A stretch of 64,000 nt of DNA from Epiperipatus broadwayi (lineage: Eukaryota > Onychophora > Udeonychophora > Euonychophora > Peripatidae), in assembly GCA_028023455.1 (NCBI GenBank), contig JAQFVV010006305.1:3651001-3715000 (forward strand), in the 5' to 3' direction. Below, piece after piece: positions 35,638 to 45,399 of this stretch. The translations under genes were made by a program, and so were the position numbers. The notes under the pieces are model-generated. The model saw only the letters and a program-made list of their open reading frames with translations, was not told where the DNA came from and searched no databases. The stretch's first letter is position 1, and every line of letters begins with the position of its first letter.

Positions 35638-36457
35638 AACCTATTATGTAAATAATATTTATTTTTATAAAGCACAAACAGTATTGAAATTAAATTGAAA
35701 GACTGCAAACCTCTCATGCTCATCACTATGTGACAGCCAATCAGATCCTAAATACAAGACAGAGAATTTAACAAGAATAGGGTAGTCCACCCTATTCTTT
35801 ATTGTCTTTCTATATATCCAAACCAGTCTAAAGTACTTAGATCTGAAACCTGAATATTAAATATCTTCACACTTAACTCACTGAGTTTAAATTACAAACA
35901 TACAGCATGAAATCCTACGATTTACTATGCAGTAGTTTTTTTTAGATGTTATAACATGCAGTAACGTATGTAAATAATATTTATTTATATAAAGTGCAAA
36001 CAGTATTGAAATTAAATTGAGAGACTGCAAACCTCTCATGCTTATCACTATCTAACAGCCAATACGATCTGATTGGCTGTTAGATAGTGATGAGCGTGAG
36101 AGGTTTGCAGTCTCTCAATTTAATTTCAATACTGTTTGCGCTTTATAAAAATAAATATTATTTATATATGTTACTGCATGTTATAACATCTAAAAAAAAA
36201 CTGCGTAGTAAATCGTAGGATTTCATGCTGTATGTTTATAATTTAAACTCAGTGAGTTAAGTGTGAAGATATTTAATATTCACGCTTTCAGATCTAAGTA
36301 CTTTAGACTGACTTGGATATATAGAAAGACAAGTAAAGAATAGGGTGGACTGCCCTATTCTTGTTAAATTCTCTGTCTTGTACTTACGATCTGATTGGCT
36401 GTTAGACAGTGATGAGCATGAAAGGTTTGCAGTCTCTCAATTTAATAACCTATTATG
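35638..36457. mobile_element. Fold-back element 2 with A-B-A / A'-B'-A' layout
   Basis: The centre is at CAGCCAAT...ATTGGCTG (36056-36079). The arms extend about 373 nt to 35691 on the left and 36446 on the right. Inside the left arm a ~100-nt block A (TGTAAATAATATTTATTT to CAGCCAAT) occurs twice, at about 35646 and 35965, around block B. The right arm mirrors this. The element therefore looks like an inverted pair of units that each had ~100-bp terminal direct repeats. AACCTATTATG is present at both outer edges (35638 and 36447). Non-coding. Confidence 0.8.
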
Positions 36458-36750
36458 ATAAGTAAAAATGTTTCACAAATTGTATCTGTTAAGTTAAAAT
36501 ATGATATAATGAAATGTTGCTTTTAAATTAATTGATTGTAAGTAATACAAAAGGGAAATATATTTAAAAATTGAACGCAGTGGAATAATATATGAAATAA
36601 AAATATTTTGTAAGATATGTTTATTAAGATAATCTATGATTTAATAAAATGTCATTTCCTGGATTGATTGATTATTAAAATGCTTTTAAATAATAAGAAA
36701 ACAAAACGATTTATTCTGAATAACGGTCATGATTTTAGAAAAAAAACTTT

Positions 36751-36776
36751 GATAGAATGAATTGCCTCTGGAACCA
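36751..36776. repeat. 26-nt direct repeat, right copy
   Basis: Exact match to 35189-35214. The surrounding sequences do not match, apart from a CA-rich word after this copy. Confidence 0.9.
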
Positions 36777-36824
36777 CACATACTTAAATTAAGGAAATGT
36801 TTATATATGTGAATTAACGAATAA

Positions 36825-37385
36825 TAATATAATGTCTTTCAAATAATGGCATCAAATGGTATTGATATGATGAATAAGTGGTTCAAACCCATACTGAATA
36901 TAATGATGAATCTCTTTCAAATAATGACCTCAAATGGTATTGATGTGATGAATAAGTGGTTCAAACCCACACTGAATATAATAAATAATGATGAATCTCT
37001 TTCAAATAATGACCTCAAATGGTATTGATGTGATGAATAAGTGGTCAAACCCACACTGAATATAATAATATAATATTCTTTCAAATAATGACTTCAAAAT
37101 GTAGTGATATGGTGAATAAGTAGTTTAAACCCACACTGAATATGATAAGTAATAATATGTCTCTTCCCAATAATGACTTAAAATTGTAATGATATGATGA
37201 ATAAGTGGTTTAAACCCATACTGAATATAATAATATAATGTTCCTTCAAATAATGACTTCAAAATGTAGTGATATAGTGAATAAGTGGTTCAAACCCACA
37301 CTGAATATAATAAGTAACAATAAATCTCTTTTCAAGAATGACTTCAAATTGTATGGATATGATAAATAAGTGGTTCAACCCCACA
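36825..37385. repeat. Minisatellite, seven copies of an ~82-nt unit
   Basis: The unit reads TCTTTCAAATAATGACTTCA, then AATGGTATTGATATGATGAA, TAAGTGGTTCAAACCCACAC and TGAATATAATAA. The CCC mark falls at about 36890, 36968, 37052, 37132, 37217, 37297 and 37381. Spacings are 78, 84, 80, 85, 80 and 84, so short and long units alternate and the true repeat may be a dimer of ~164 nt. The 60-codon open stretch at the start is a by-product. Confidence 0.9.
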
Positions 37386-38060
37386 CGTGTATGATATGTA
37401 AAATAAAAAATTAATACTTTGGCATTCCTGGATTAAAACACATAATCCTCAAACATGGATAAAGTAAATACTTCAAGATACTTGGATAGAATAAACACTT
37501 CAAGATACCTAAGTATATTAATGACTGCTATACACATGGATATGTATCTAGGGAGCTTCGAACCTAGAAGGACAATTCCCCCTCAGGAACAATCAGAAAA
37601 CATCTGTGATGTGCACACAGATAGGAAGACAGCCCGTATAGAGACTGTCATAAAACTTTTTCTTCCTTTTCTTTAAGAAGTTTAAATCACATTTTGTTAA
37701 ATAAAATTGTTGTTTCAAAATAAATAATATCATGTGTCAATTTTATTTACACCATTCATCCATTTATGCACTGGTTCACAAGAATCTCATGCCTCCTGAG
37801 CTATGTTTGGTATAACCAGATGATGGTAAGTAAGGTTGTAGTGAGATGGAACTCTAGTGGAGCCATTTGGGAAACCAAACAGATAAATTTCTAGATGCTT
37901 CCAGTCTCTATGGTGCTACATCCTCTGATGAGCAGGAAATATTGTTGTAGGGGGGATAACATCTGCATTGGGGAATGCCAATCGATAGTTTCTTCCTGCA
38001 CAATGCTCATCAGGAAATAGTTACAGCCAATGTAAAGAGGTTGAATGATCTTGTCCAGTT
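37386..38060. other. GC-richer unique block with a weak hammerhead-like pair
   Basis: From 37440 to 38050 the base composition is visibly less AT-rich. The open stretch 37455-37676 (73 codons, ending KLFLPFL) starts in a TCAAGATAC duplication and has no family feature. Around 37918 and 38000, CTGATGAGCAGGAA and its inverted partner TTCCTGCACAATGCTCATCA form an inverted pair. Both contain a CTGATGA box, but a credible stem II and stem I cannot be drawn. Confidence 0.45.
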
Positions 38061-40080
38061 ACAATATATGTATATATATATATATATATATATTGAATGT
38101 TTTACTGTTTATACGATGTAAATAAAATGAGTTAAACTAACACATCATCTTTTTTTTGAAAAGTTAGCCTTGACAATGGCAGATGCTATTTTGTCAAAAC
38201 ATTGGGAATTACTCAAAACTAACCCACAGTTTAACTCCAAAAACTATTATATATATTTTGATGGTAAGTATCTATCCTCTTTATCCCTATCTGTCTTTCC
38301 AGGGCACCACTAAGCTATTTGACCCTAAAAAAGTGCCACATTAGGTAGCCATTTATAATGTTATGTAGTTTGAACCAGAGTTGGTGTACCATTTGTATAG
38401 TGGTATGTATCAAGCCAGTTGGCCACCATTTAAAACAATAATTATCTAGCCCTAGTTGGTACATGACTTATAACAGTATGTCAGATTTCCATTTATAATT
38501 GTATATCGTTTTCACATTTATAATAATATACAGGTTGCACCTGTAGTGATGATAAATCATCTTCATCAGTCCACAGTCCTGCAGAACAATTCTTATACAA
38601 ACTCTGAGACAAATTCTTATACAAATTGTCATACCAGAATAGTTTTCAATTAATGTTACAGAAAATGCATACTTTTTACATTCTCAGATATGGTTGAGAT
38701 CAAGTTGAGTGGCAATTTTATAGTGATGGTCACCAAGGTATGATCATCATCAATGCACAATTGACTAGCTATATTATTATACCAGATTAATGTGTAGACT
38801 AGCTCCCCATGGGTAAATTTGATCTTGTGAGTTGGTGAGAGAACAAATTATTGTACTAGAGTGTCCTAAAAAAATAGATGTATATACAATAAATCATATT
38901 TAATCACTCAACATCGTAAGTCTTTATAGATAATATTTAATCACTTATCATCATAAGACCATATGATTCACTACAGGGAGGTATACCATAGATTAGTTCA
39001 CAAACAATAAATAAACAAAAAGGATGAGTTTATTTGTAGAGCCATTTAGTCTATCTATCTCCAGTTTAATAATTTAATAATGAAAATGATGTTGATGATT
39101 TTCCCATCCATGATTTTATAACTAACATCACAACTAACATCAATAATATCTGTTATTAATTTAGAATTGAGGAATAATGTTCTGGCATACAGCATTATAT
39201 AAAATAGAACAACCTTCAATGGAATTGATTTTATCTATTTTTTAACACTAGATTTATCTTAATCTTTTAAAATTGACTATCTCTCTTTTTTAACACTTTA
39301 AAAAATTGGATTTAAATAACAAATAAAAAATGTTTTTACACAGAAAATTTGAATTATTAAAAACCTTTTGATATATATATCGATGTTTAAATTTTGATGT
39401 TTACATATACACATATATAAAAACTGTGTAATTAGTAAAAGCAAAGATAGAAAAATATATTGAATTAATAGATGATTGATGAAAGCAAATTAAATGATAT
39501 GAAATGCTAAAGAATATGAATACTATTAGAAACAAAAGTCATAGACTAAATTAGTAATGAAAAGTATTAAAAAAATACTATTAAGCAAGAACAAAATTAT
39601 AATTTTTAGATATAAATGAAATGAAAAATTTTTAATATGTAGGCTTTGAGAAAAAAAAAGTATGGAGTCTGTGTTTACAGACAACTATTTATATGTACTT
39701 AAAAATTTAACTCTTAGATTTAAATATGTTCAGATGCATAAAACCACTGAACTAAGTCATGATTATGAATACCTTAGAAATTTAAAGCTGAGACCATAGT
39801 TTCTTATATCCTTATCAAAATTTCATTTTTCAGTAGATTGTTAAAATATTCAAAAGATATACACTGTCATCTTCACTAGTTAAAGTTTCAGCAATCTTTC
39901 ATTTCTTATTCCATGCCTATTATTTTCACACACATATCCCTCCTTTAGTTTATTTATCTTCTTTCTTTTACAATCTTAGTTCCTTTAGAGTATCACTTAA
40001 TCTACCAAATTATCATTTGGGAGAGAAAAAAATTTCCCCTTTTCCTTCTGGAGTCTAGGGTTTGTGATATCGGGTTTGAA
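38061..40080. other. AT-rich stretch with a TA microsatellite at its start
   Basis: A TA run at about 38066-38092. Near 38168-38205 there is a TTGACAATGGCAGATGC / TTTTGTCAAAAC segment of the type seen in decayed hammerhead-like fold-backs. From 38280 to 38800 there are several loosely repeated GTTGGTACAT / CCATTTATAAT words (a degenerate short repeat). Nothing coding recognised. Confidence 0.45.
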
Positions 40081-40082
40081 CT

Positions 40083-40920
40083 CAATCATCATCATCATCA
40101 ACAATTATCAATTCACTGCAGGATGAAGGTCTCTCCAAGTTCAATCTATCTTCTCCAATCTTTAGCTTCTATTCTCCACATCACTCCTGCACACTTTCTT
40201 ATTTCATCCATCCATCTCACATGTGGTGTTTTTCTGGGTCTTTTACAATCTCTTGGAATCCAGTTTAAGATTTCAATTGTCCATCTATTATAATCTCTTC
40301 TAGCAATATGTCCAGCCCAACTCCACTTCAGTCTTAATTTTTTCAATGAGATCAGTAACACCTGTTTGTTCTCTTACCCTTATATTGCATTTTCAATCTC
40401 TTCTTGATACTCCCAACCTGCATCTTTCCATCCTTTTTTGAATGGTCTGAAGTTTCTGTATTGCTTTTATATTAAGTGCCCAAATCTCAGATCCATAAGT
40501 TAAAAACTGGTAAAACACATTTATTAAAAACCTTCCATTTCAAACACATAGACATATTTACTTTTAGTATCAAGTTATTTCTACCAAAAGCATTCCAACC
40601 AAGTTTAATTCTATTACTAATTTCATCAATTATGTTTTTATCTGTATTAATAATATGACCAAAATATTTGTATCTGTTATCTTCTGACTCATCATAATCA
40701 ATCCTTATTTTCATATTTTGAGAAAATACATTAAACATTAGTTTAATCTTTTTAATATTTATCTTTAGTCCTGCTTTCATCTGATAACTCCTGCAACATT
40801 TCCTGCAGCTCTAAAGCATTATTTGCAAAAACAATTACATCATCTTCAAAATATAAATGACTTAAATAATCTCCACTTACTTTCACTCCTTCAGCTTACC
40901 ATTTTAATTCACAAAATAAG
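40083..40920 (-). pseudogene. RTE-type LINE, 3' half of reverse transcriptase to 3' end
   Basis: On the minus strand, 40780-40487 reads AGLKINIKKIKLMFNVFSQN, then DNRYKYFGHIINTDK, RIKLGWNAFGRNNLILK and KVFNKCVLPVFN. This is the end of the RT domain. 40361-40146 continues with LKLRLKWSWAGHIARR-type residues, then RWTIEILNWIPR and RPRKTPHVRWMDEIRK, the usual RTE tail. The 3' end finishes in TGATGATGATGATGA (plus-strand TCATCATCATCATCA at 40086-40100), the short tandem tail typical of RTE elements. A frameshift separates the two open pieces. It is less decayed than the 26.4-kb copy. Confidence 0.85.
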
Positions 40921-40924
40921 GCAG

Positions 40925-41340
40925 AATGAATGTATGTGTAAATGATAAATGTTTTTTTAATATATACATAATCATGAAAGACAAAAATAAATCATGGCCT
41001 TATTCCTAAGAGGCTGTAAAATCACCAACCAAGGCAGTGGTTAATGGCCAAAGGTGGCGGGTGCTAAGAACTTCCTGATTGTGGACCCAGGTTGCCATTT
41101 GATGACAATTTTTTATTTAGGTACTTACAACTGCAGATCACTTTCAAGTGAAGAAAGATTGCAAAAATTAGAAGAACTGTGTTATATTAAATGAGACATT
41201 GTTGGACCTTGTGAAATTAGAAGAATAGATGAAGAGACAATTGATTTAAAAATGGACATGTACTCTACTATAAAGTTACAAATATTGGAAATACAAGTGG
41301 AGTAGGATTCATTGTTGAACTCAATATCCTAAAATATAAA
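40925..41340 (+). pseudogene. RTE-type LINE 5' end and endonuclease start, inverted
   Basis: Begins AAGGCAGAATGAATG at the junction with the minus-strand piece. About 180 nt of leader follow (ATCATGGCCTTATTCC, CCAAGGCAG, TTCCTGATTGTGGACCCAGG), then the endonuclease start LGTYNCRSLSSEERLQKLEE at about 41120-41180 and IRRIDEETIDLK near 41220. It is homologous along its length to 29335-29640. The orientation relative to the 3' piece is that expected from twin priming. Confidence 0.8.
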
Positions 41341-41355
41341 TGTTAGATAGATATT

Positions 41356-41976
41356 TGTTATAGCCACCAGTCTGACTGTGCAAATGTTATATCCACAAGT
41401 CTGACTGTGCGATTAGCAAATAACTGTACAATGAGACTCACAAGATTTTACGTAGTCTGCAATACTCTATCTTTACAGTTCTCTGGCAATGGATGCTCTG
41501 CAACAAATACTCTGCCCTGCAACTAATGCTCTGCTCTGCAACACATGCTCTACTTTGCAACTAATGCTCTGCTCCACTCTGCAACTAATGCTCTGCTCTG
41601 CAATGAATGCTCTACTCTGCAATGAATGCCCTGCTCTGCAACGAATGCTCTGCTCTGTAACTAATGCTCTCAATATCTCTGCTGTGGTCTTCCCATCTGT
41701 GTGGGCTCTTTCAGCTACACCCATAGACTACATTTCCACTGGGCGCTGGTCATTAACCGCTAGCACTGACCGCGAGATATCTCTACTCAAAAAACTACTA
41801 GACGTCTACCCACTACTGCATGACTGCTCTCTACTACACTCTGTAGTTGTTATCCAGTCTTCTTATCACTTCCTGATAACTGCAACAATTAATACACCAT
41901 CCAATAAGGTATCGTCTCTTATCCAGAAATATTTGCAATCAGCAAATATCTCTTGGAGTAGTCGATTACCATAACA
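41356..41976. other. GC-richer block, possible solo LTR
   Basis: Composition changes sharply. The block starts with a 29-nt tandem duplication (TGTTATA.CCAC.AGTCTGACTGTGC at 41356 and 41385) and ends ATTACCATAACA, so TGTTAT...ATAACA could be LTR termini. No target duplication, primer-binding site or second LTR was found. The plus-strand open frame 41489-41974 (161 codons) is mostly produced by the internal 19-nt repeat, and its remaining half shows no known domain. The minus strand is also open for 83 codons over the repeat. Solo LTR is one reading; an unknown satellite-bearing element is another. Confidence 0.35.
41488..41668. repeat. 19-nt minisatellite
   Basis: About nine copies of ATGCTCTGCTCTGCAACTA with point changes and one insertion. 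Because 19 is not a multiple of three, the encoded peptide cycles through frames. The long open frames on both strands here follow from the absence of stops in the unit. Confidence 0.9.
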
Positions 41977-42240
41977 TCAATGCCTTCATTAAATTCCACA
42001 GTTATCAGCGCGCGATCTAAAACAACCTCTCGAATACATTCTAGTTTTTTCTGGAGTGCACAAACATGTCTGCCATTTTACAAAACACTACATCTCCCTC
42101 CACTCCAGAAAAATCCTTGTTGCTTTTTCTTGGTGTTGTTTTTCTATTCCTATTTTCCTGTTATTTCACTCAAAAATATACGATTTAACAGCTGCTGAAA
42201 CATGTCTGCCATTTTATAAAACACTACAATATTGATAACA
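41977..42240. repeat. Short hairpin and direct repeat
   Basis: TTTTTCTGGAGTG near 42046 and CACTCCAGAAAAA near 42100 form a 13-bp hairpin. AAACATGTCTGCCATTTTA plus AAACACTACA occurs at about 42062 and again, with one change, at about 42199. Confidence 0.75.
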
Positions 42241-42588
42241 TGCATAACTCACTTTCAATGCTAAATTATGTAAGCACTGAAAAAGTCATTGGAAATTAGT
42301 TTAAAACATTGTTATATTAATGAACAGATTTTGATTTTTTTTTTTTATCATATGGTTATCTTACTCTACACTTACATATTTTATTTTTGGAATTAAATGA
42401 TATATGCCTCTACAGTATAATTATATGTAAGCTGGAGGAATCAAATGATATTTTAATATATTGATGTTTATTTAATATATTCACACAGAGGCAAACTCTC
42501 CATACATTAGCACCACTCAGTGCAAACCAGAGTAATCAGTGGATGAAGAAAGATTTGTGCATAAAATCCCTATCTAGTACCTATGCAC

Positions 42589-42636
42589 CCAATATTTCCA
42601 GACTAGTTTCTAGCTTTTGTCAGTGAGAAGACTTGG
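42589..42636 (-). ncRNA. Degenerate hammerhead, left arm
   Basis: Minus-strand order CCAA, GUC, UUCUCA, CUGACAA, AAGCUA, GAAA, CUAGUC, UGGAAA, UA, UUGG. Stem I has one mismatch. The first core box has lost its normal form (CUGACAA) and the stem II hairpin is deleted. Unlikely to cleave. Confidence 0.5.
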
Positions 42637-42682
42637 ATCTGAGAGCAATGCACATAGCTATTTAAGTGCAGGGCTCTCAGAT

Positions 42683-42734
42683 TCAAGGCTCACTGGTGAA
42701 ATCCAAAAGCTAGAAACTAGTCTGAGAATATTGG
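42683..42734 (+). ncRNA. Degenerate hammerhead, right arm
   Basis: Plus-strand order UCAAGG, CUCA, CUGGUGA, then a degraded stem II, GAAA, CUAGUC, UGAGAAUAUUGG. The core A6 is replaced by G and stem I has lost about three bases. It is clearly the same motif as at 13266-13320, but almost certainly inactive. Confidence 0.5.
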
Positions 42735-42844
42735 GTGAGTAATCATTAGATAGGGATTTTATGCACAAACCTTTCTGCATCCATTAATTACTCTGGCTAG
42801 CACGGAGTAGTGCTTTTGTATGGAGAGTTTTGCCTCTATGTTAT

Positions 42845-43690
42845 CAGCTTGTGTAAACATAAAGATGTTGATCATGGGATGTTTAGTGGTATTTAATATA
42901 TTACTAAATTACATAAATATCAATAATAAATAAAGTTTTCAATCACATATACATATACAGTTTTAATATAAAAGTAATTATTTTGACTTAATGTTAATTT
43001 TAACCTTTTTCTCAAATAAACAAAAAAAAAATATCTACAGTCCCCTTTCACATTACAAAAAAAAAAAAATCAAATAGGTAATTGCTTGAAATTCATAAAA
43101 AGTTTCAGCAATGATCATGACTATGCTGGGCCACAATCTACTAAACTTTAGCTCAAAGTCTATACTATATCAAATAACGTAGAGTACTTTTGCACTATGT
43201 TATGAAGTATCTGATCTTATTTTATTTAGGTATTTGAACAATATGATAAATTATGCAAATTAAGGGATATTTATTAATTTGTTATTAAAATACTGTATTA
43301 TTAATTTTGTTTAATTTACGATTTAAAAAAACGACTATAACTATGCGTTAAAATATATATATATAAACCGGCATTTTTACATATATATATATATATGTTT
43401 GTGTGTGAATGTATGTTACAAATCTATTCATACTAACGTCTTTTTAAAATGATTTAATAATATTCTATTAAATATTAACTCTTTTTGCATTCCTTTTATG
43501 CGCAATAATATTGTATTCCTTTTTGCATTGTGAAAAAAATTATTTTATTTAAAATTTTACCAAATATCAGTATTATTAAAAGTATAATTTGCATTAAAAT
43601 GAAAATTACGAACTTTCATTTCCTATGGTCTATTTTTGAATATAAACTTCTATTGACAATAAAATCATGAGATGAAAATAAATAAATAAA
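42845..43690. other. AT-rich stretch with small TA runs
   Basis: TA runs near 43352 and 43382. No coding or repeat signal recognised. Confidence 0.5.
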
Positions 43691-43696
43691 ATAAAA

Positions 43697-43935
43697 CGGA
43701 AGTACTAAACTCCCTCCGTATGCTATACGTAAATTAACTGTCAGTAAAATGTAGAATGAACCACCTACACATTAGCTTTAATCATATATAAGTTTATCAT
43801 TTACTAATATACTTGTGTATAGTAAATGGTATGCTTATATACAATTAAAGTTAATGTGTAGGTGCTTCATTCTTAATTTTACGTTTACTGATAATTCAAA
43901 TATAGCTGGGTGGGAGTTTTTAGTACTTCTACATT
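43697..43935. mobile_element. Fold-back element, arms about 95-105 bp
   Basis: The left arm (AAGTACTAAACTCCC, then ACTGTCAGTAAAAT, CACCTACACATTA and TTAATCATATATAAG) is the reverse complement of the right arm (TATGCTTATATACAATTAA, TAATGTGTAGGTG, ATTTTACGTTTACTGATA, GGGAGTTTTTAGTACTT), around a ~35-nt loop. Non-coding MITE-like element. Confidence 0.75.
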
Positions 43936-43939
43936 ATTT

Positions 43940-45180
43940 CATCTATATTCGAGATATTAAATATATATATATTTAAAAAAATAAATGGTAACGGCAATAG
44001 TTTTTCTTCTACCAAAAAGTATTATTTTCCAAAATATTGTAAACACGATCAAAATTAATATATATATATTTAGTTTAAATTCGGCAATATCTGCGACTGG
44101 GTGTGACCTTTTTCTAAATTTATTAATTTTACATTTTATACTGAAATTTTTATTTGATTTTTACCTCCTTACCTCTAACAATCATTCATAATGAAGTCTA
44201 CATATGTTTTCTTATCTTTATTGACTTCTGTTTATATTAACTTTCTTCTGTATATTCTGTTCATTTTTTCTTTTCTGTCTTATAATAATAGTTTCCAGAA
44301 CAACATTAGTTCATCAAAATATTGGAATTGTTTAGACTAATCACCATCAAAATATCATTTCATATTGGATAGGAAAATACAAACACAAATTGTTTTTATG
44401 TATTATAAAAAAATATTATAAAGAGATAAAATGTCAGTCATTTTATTGTCAGGACTCAGTGTTGATAGCAATCAATAATAAATTAAGTATTACTCACAAG
44501 TGTTGCTAAAAGATTTATCTTGGAGTGTTTGAGTTTCAAACTATCACACATATAAAAATAAAATTATAAATAGCAAATATTTTACAAAATTCGCAAGAAG
44601 AATAAAATAAAGGATTCTTAGAATTATTAAAGATAAACAAATCACTGATTTTTTTTAAAAACATAATTAATTTGTTTTAAATTTACATTTGACTGTTATG
44701 AGTCATTTTAGTTACTTTTCACTCACTGACTTCAATCAGCTGTGCAATAAATCTTTCATTATAAAAGCATTAAGTTTTATAACAAAATCATATTAAACTT
44801 TTATGATCTGGAAAGTCAAATTTTATTCAAATTTGTTTAATGTAGAAAAAATAACTTCTAAACTAAAAATGCAATATATAATTCAGCTTGTCATGACAGA
44901 TTTGCAACTACATCAGCTAATAAAAATAAATAAATAGTGATTTGAAATAGAAATCAAAACAAATAGACATCAGATGTTTTAAAAGCATGTATAAATCATA
45001 AAGGTAAGTTTCTACAGTGCTTTTGGCTTGGTCTTATTTCATAAGTTTATGTTAACAGATTAGCTCACGAACAGAATTAGAATAATTTTCGATAAAGAGA
45101 ATTAAAACTTTGTGATTTATAGTTAACTTTTACTTTATATTACTAAACAAACATAAATTAATATTTTACAACTATAATTT
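43940..45180. other. AT-rich stretch, nothing recognised
   Basis: The 68-codon plus-strand open stretch at 43985 is Ile/Leu/Phe-rich and not recognisable. No repeat seen. Confidence 0.5.
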
Positions 45181-45185
45181 ATATT

Positions 45186-45361
45186 CAGGATTCGAACTCA
45201 GACTTTCACACGACCCAGACCAACTGATGATTGCTGGTTTAGCATGAAATATGCATATTGGTGATTATTTATCTTTTCAACATGTGTGTGATCAGGTGGG
45301 TCAGCAATATGAAATGGCACTGAGAGTAGTGGTTCGTGTGAAAGTCTGAGTTCGAATCCTG
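45186..45361. repeat. 28-bp perfect inverted repeat ending in a B-box-like tRNA word
   Basis: 45186-45213 (CAGGATTCGAACTCAGACTT then TCACACGA) and 45334-45361 are exact reverse complements, 120 nt apart. The right copy reads GAGTTCGAATCCTG, an almost perfect Pol III B box. A convincing A box at tRNA spacing is not present, so this may be two half SINEs in inverted order or a hairpin element that captured a tRNA end. Confidence 0.7.
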
Positions 45362-45399
45362 CATATATTACATATATAAATGCAGGCTGAAGAATGTAC

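Larger units (their letters stand above)
42486..42842. mobile_element. Fold-back relative of the 13.2-kb hammerhead element
   Basis: The termini AGAGGCAAACTCTCCATAC and GTATGGAGAGTTTTGCCTCT are inverted, and the arms remain complementary inward: GTAATCAGTGGATG against CATCCATTAATTAC, and CCAATATTTCCAGACTAG against CTAGTCTGAGAATATTGG. Each arm is homologous to 13190-13330 in the element at 13.2 kb. The right arm therefore repeats in inverted form the ribozyme region also present in the left arm. Both ribozyme copies are damaged. Confidence 0.75.

Noticed and set aside
37915-38025. CTGATGAGCAGGAAA and its inverted partner as hammerheads
   Set aside because: Core-like boxes are present, but stem II is absent in one and split by extra bases in the other, and stem I does not pair.
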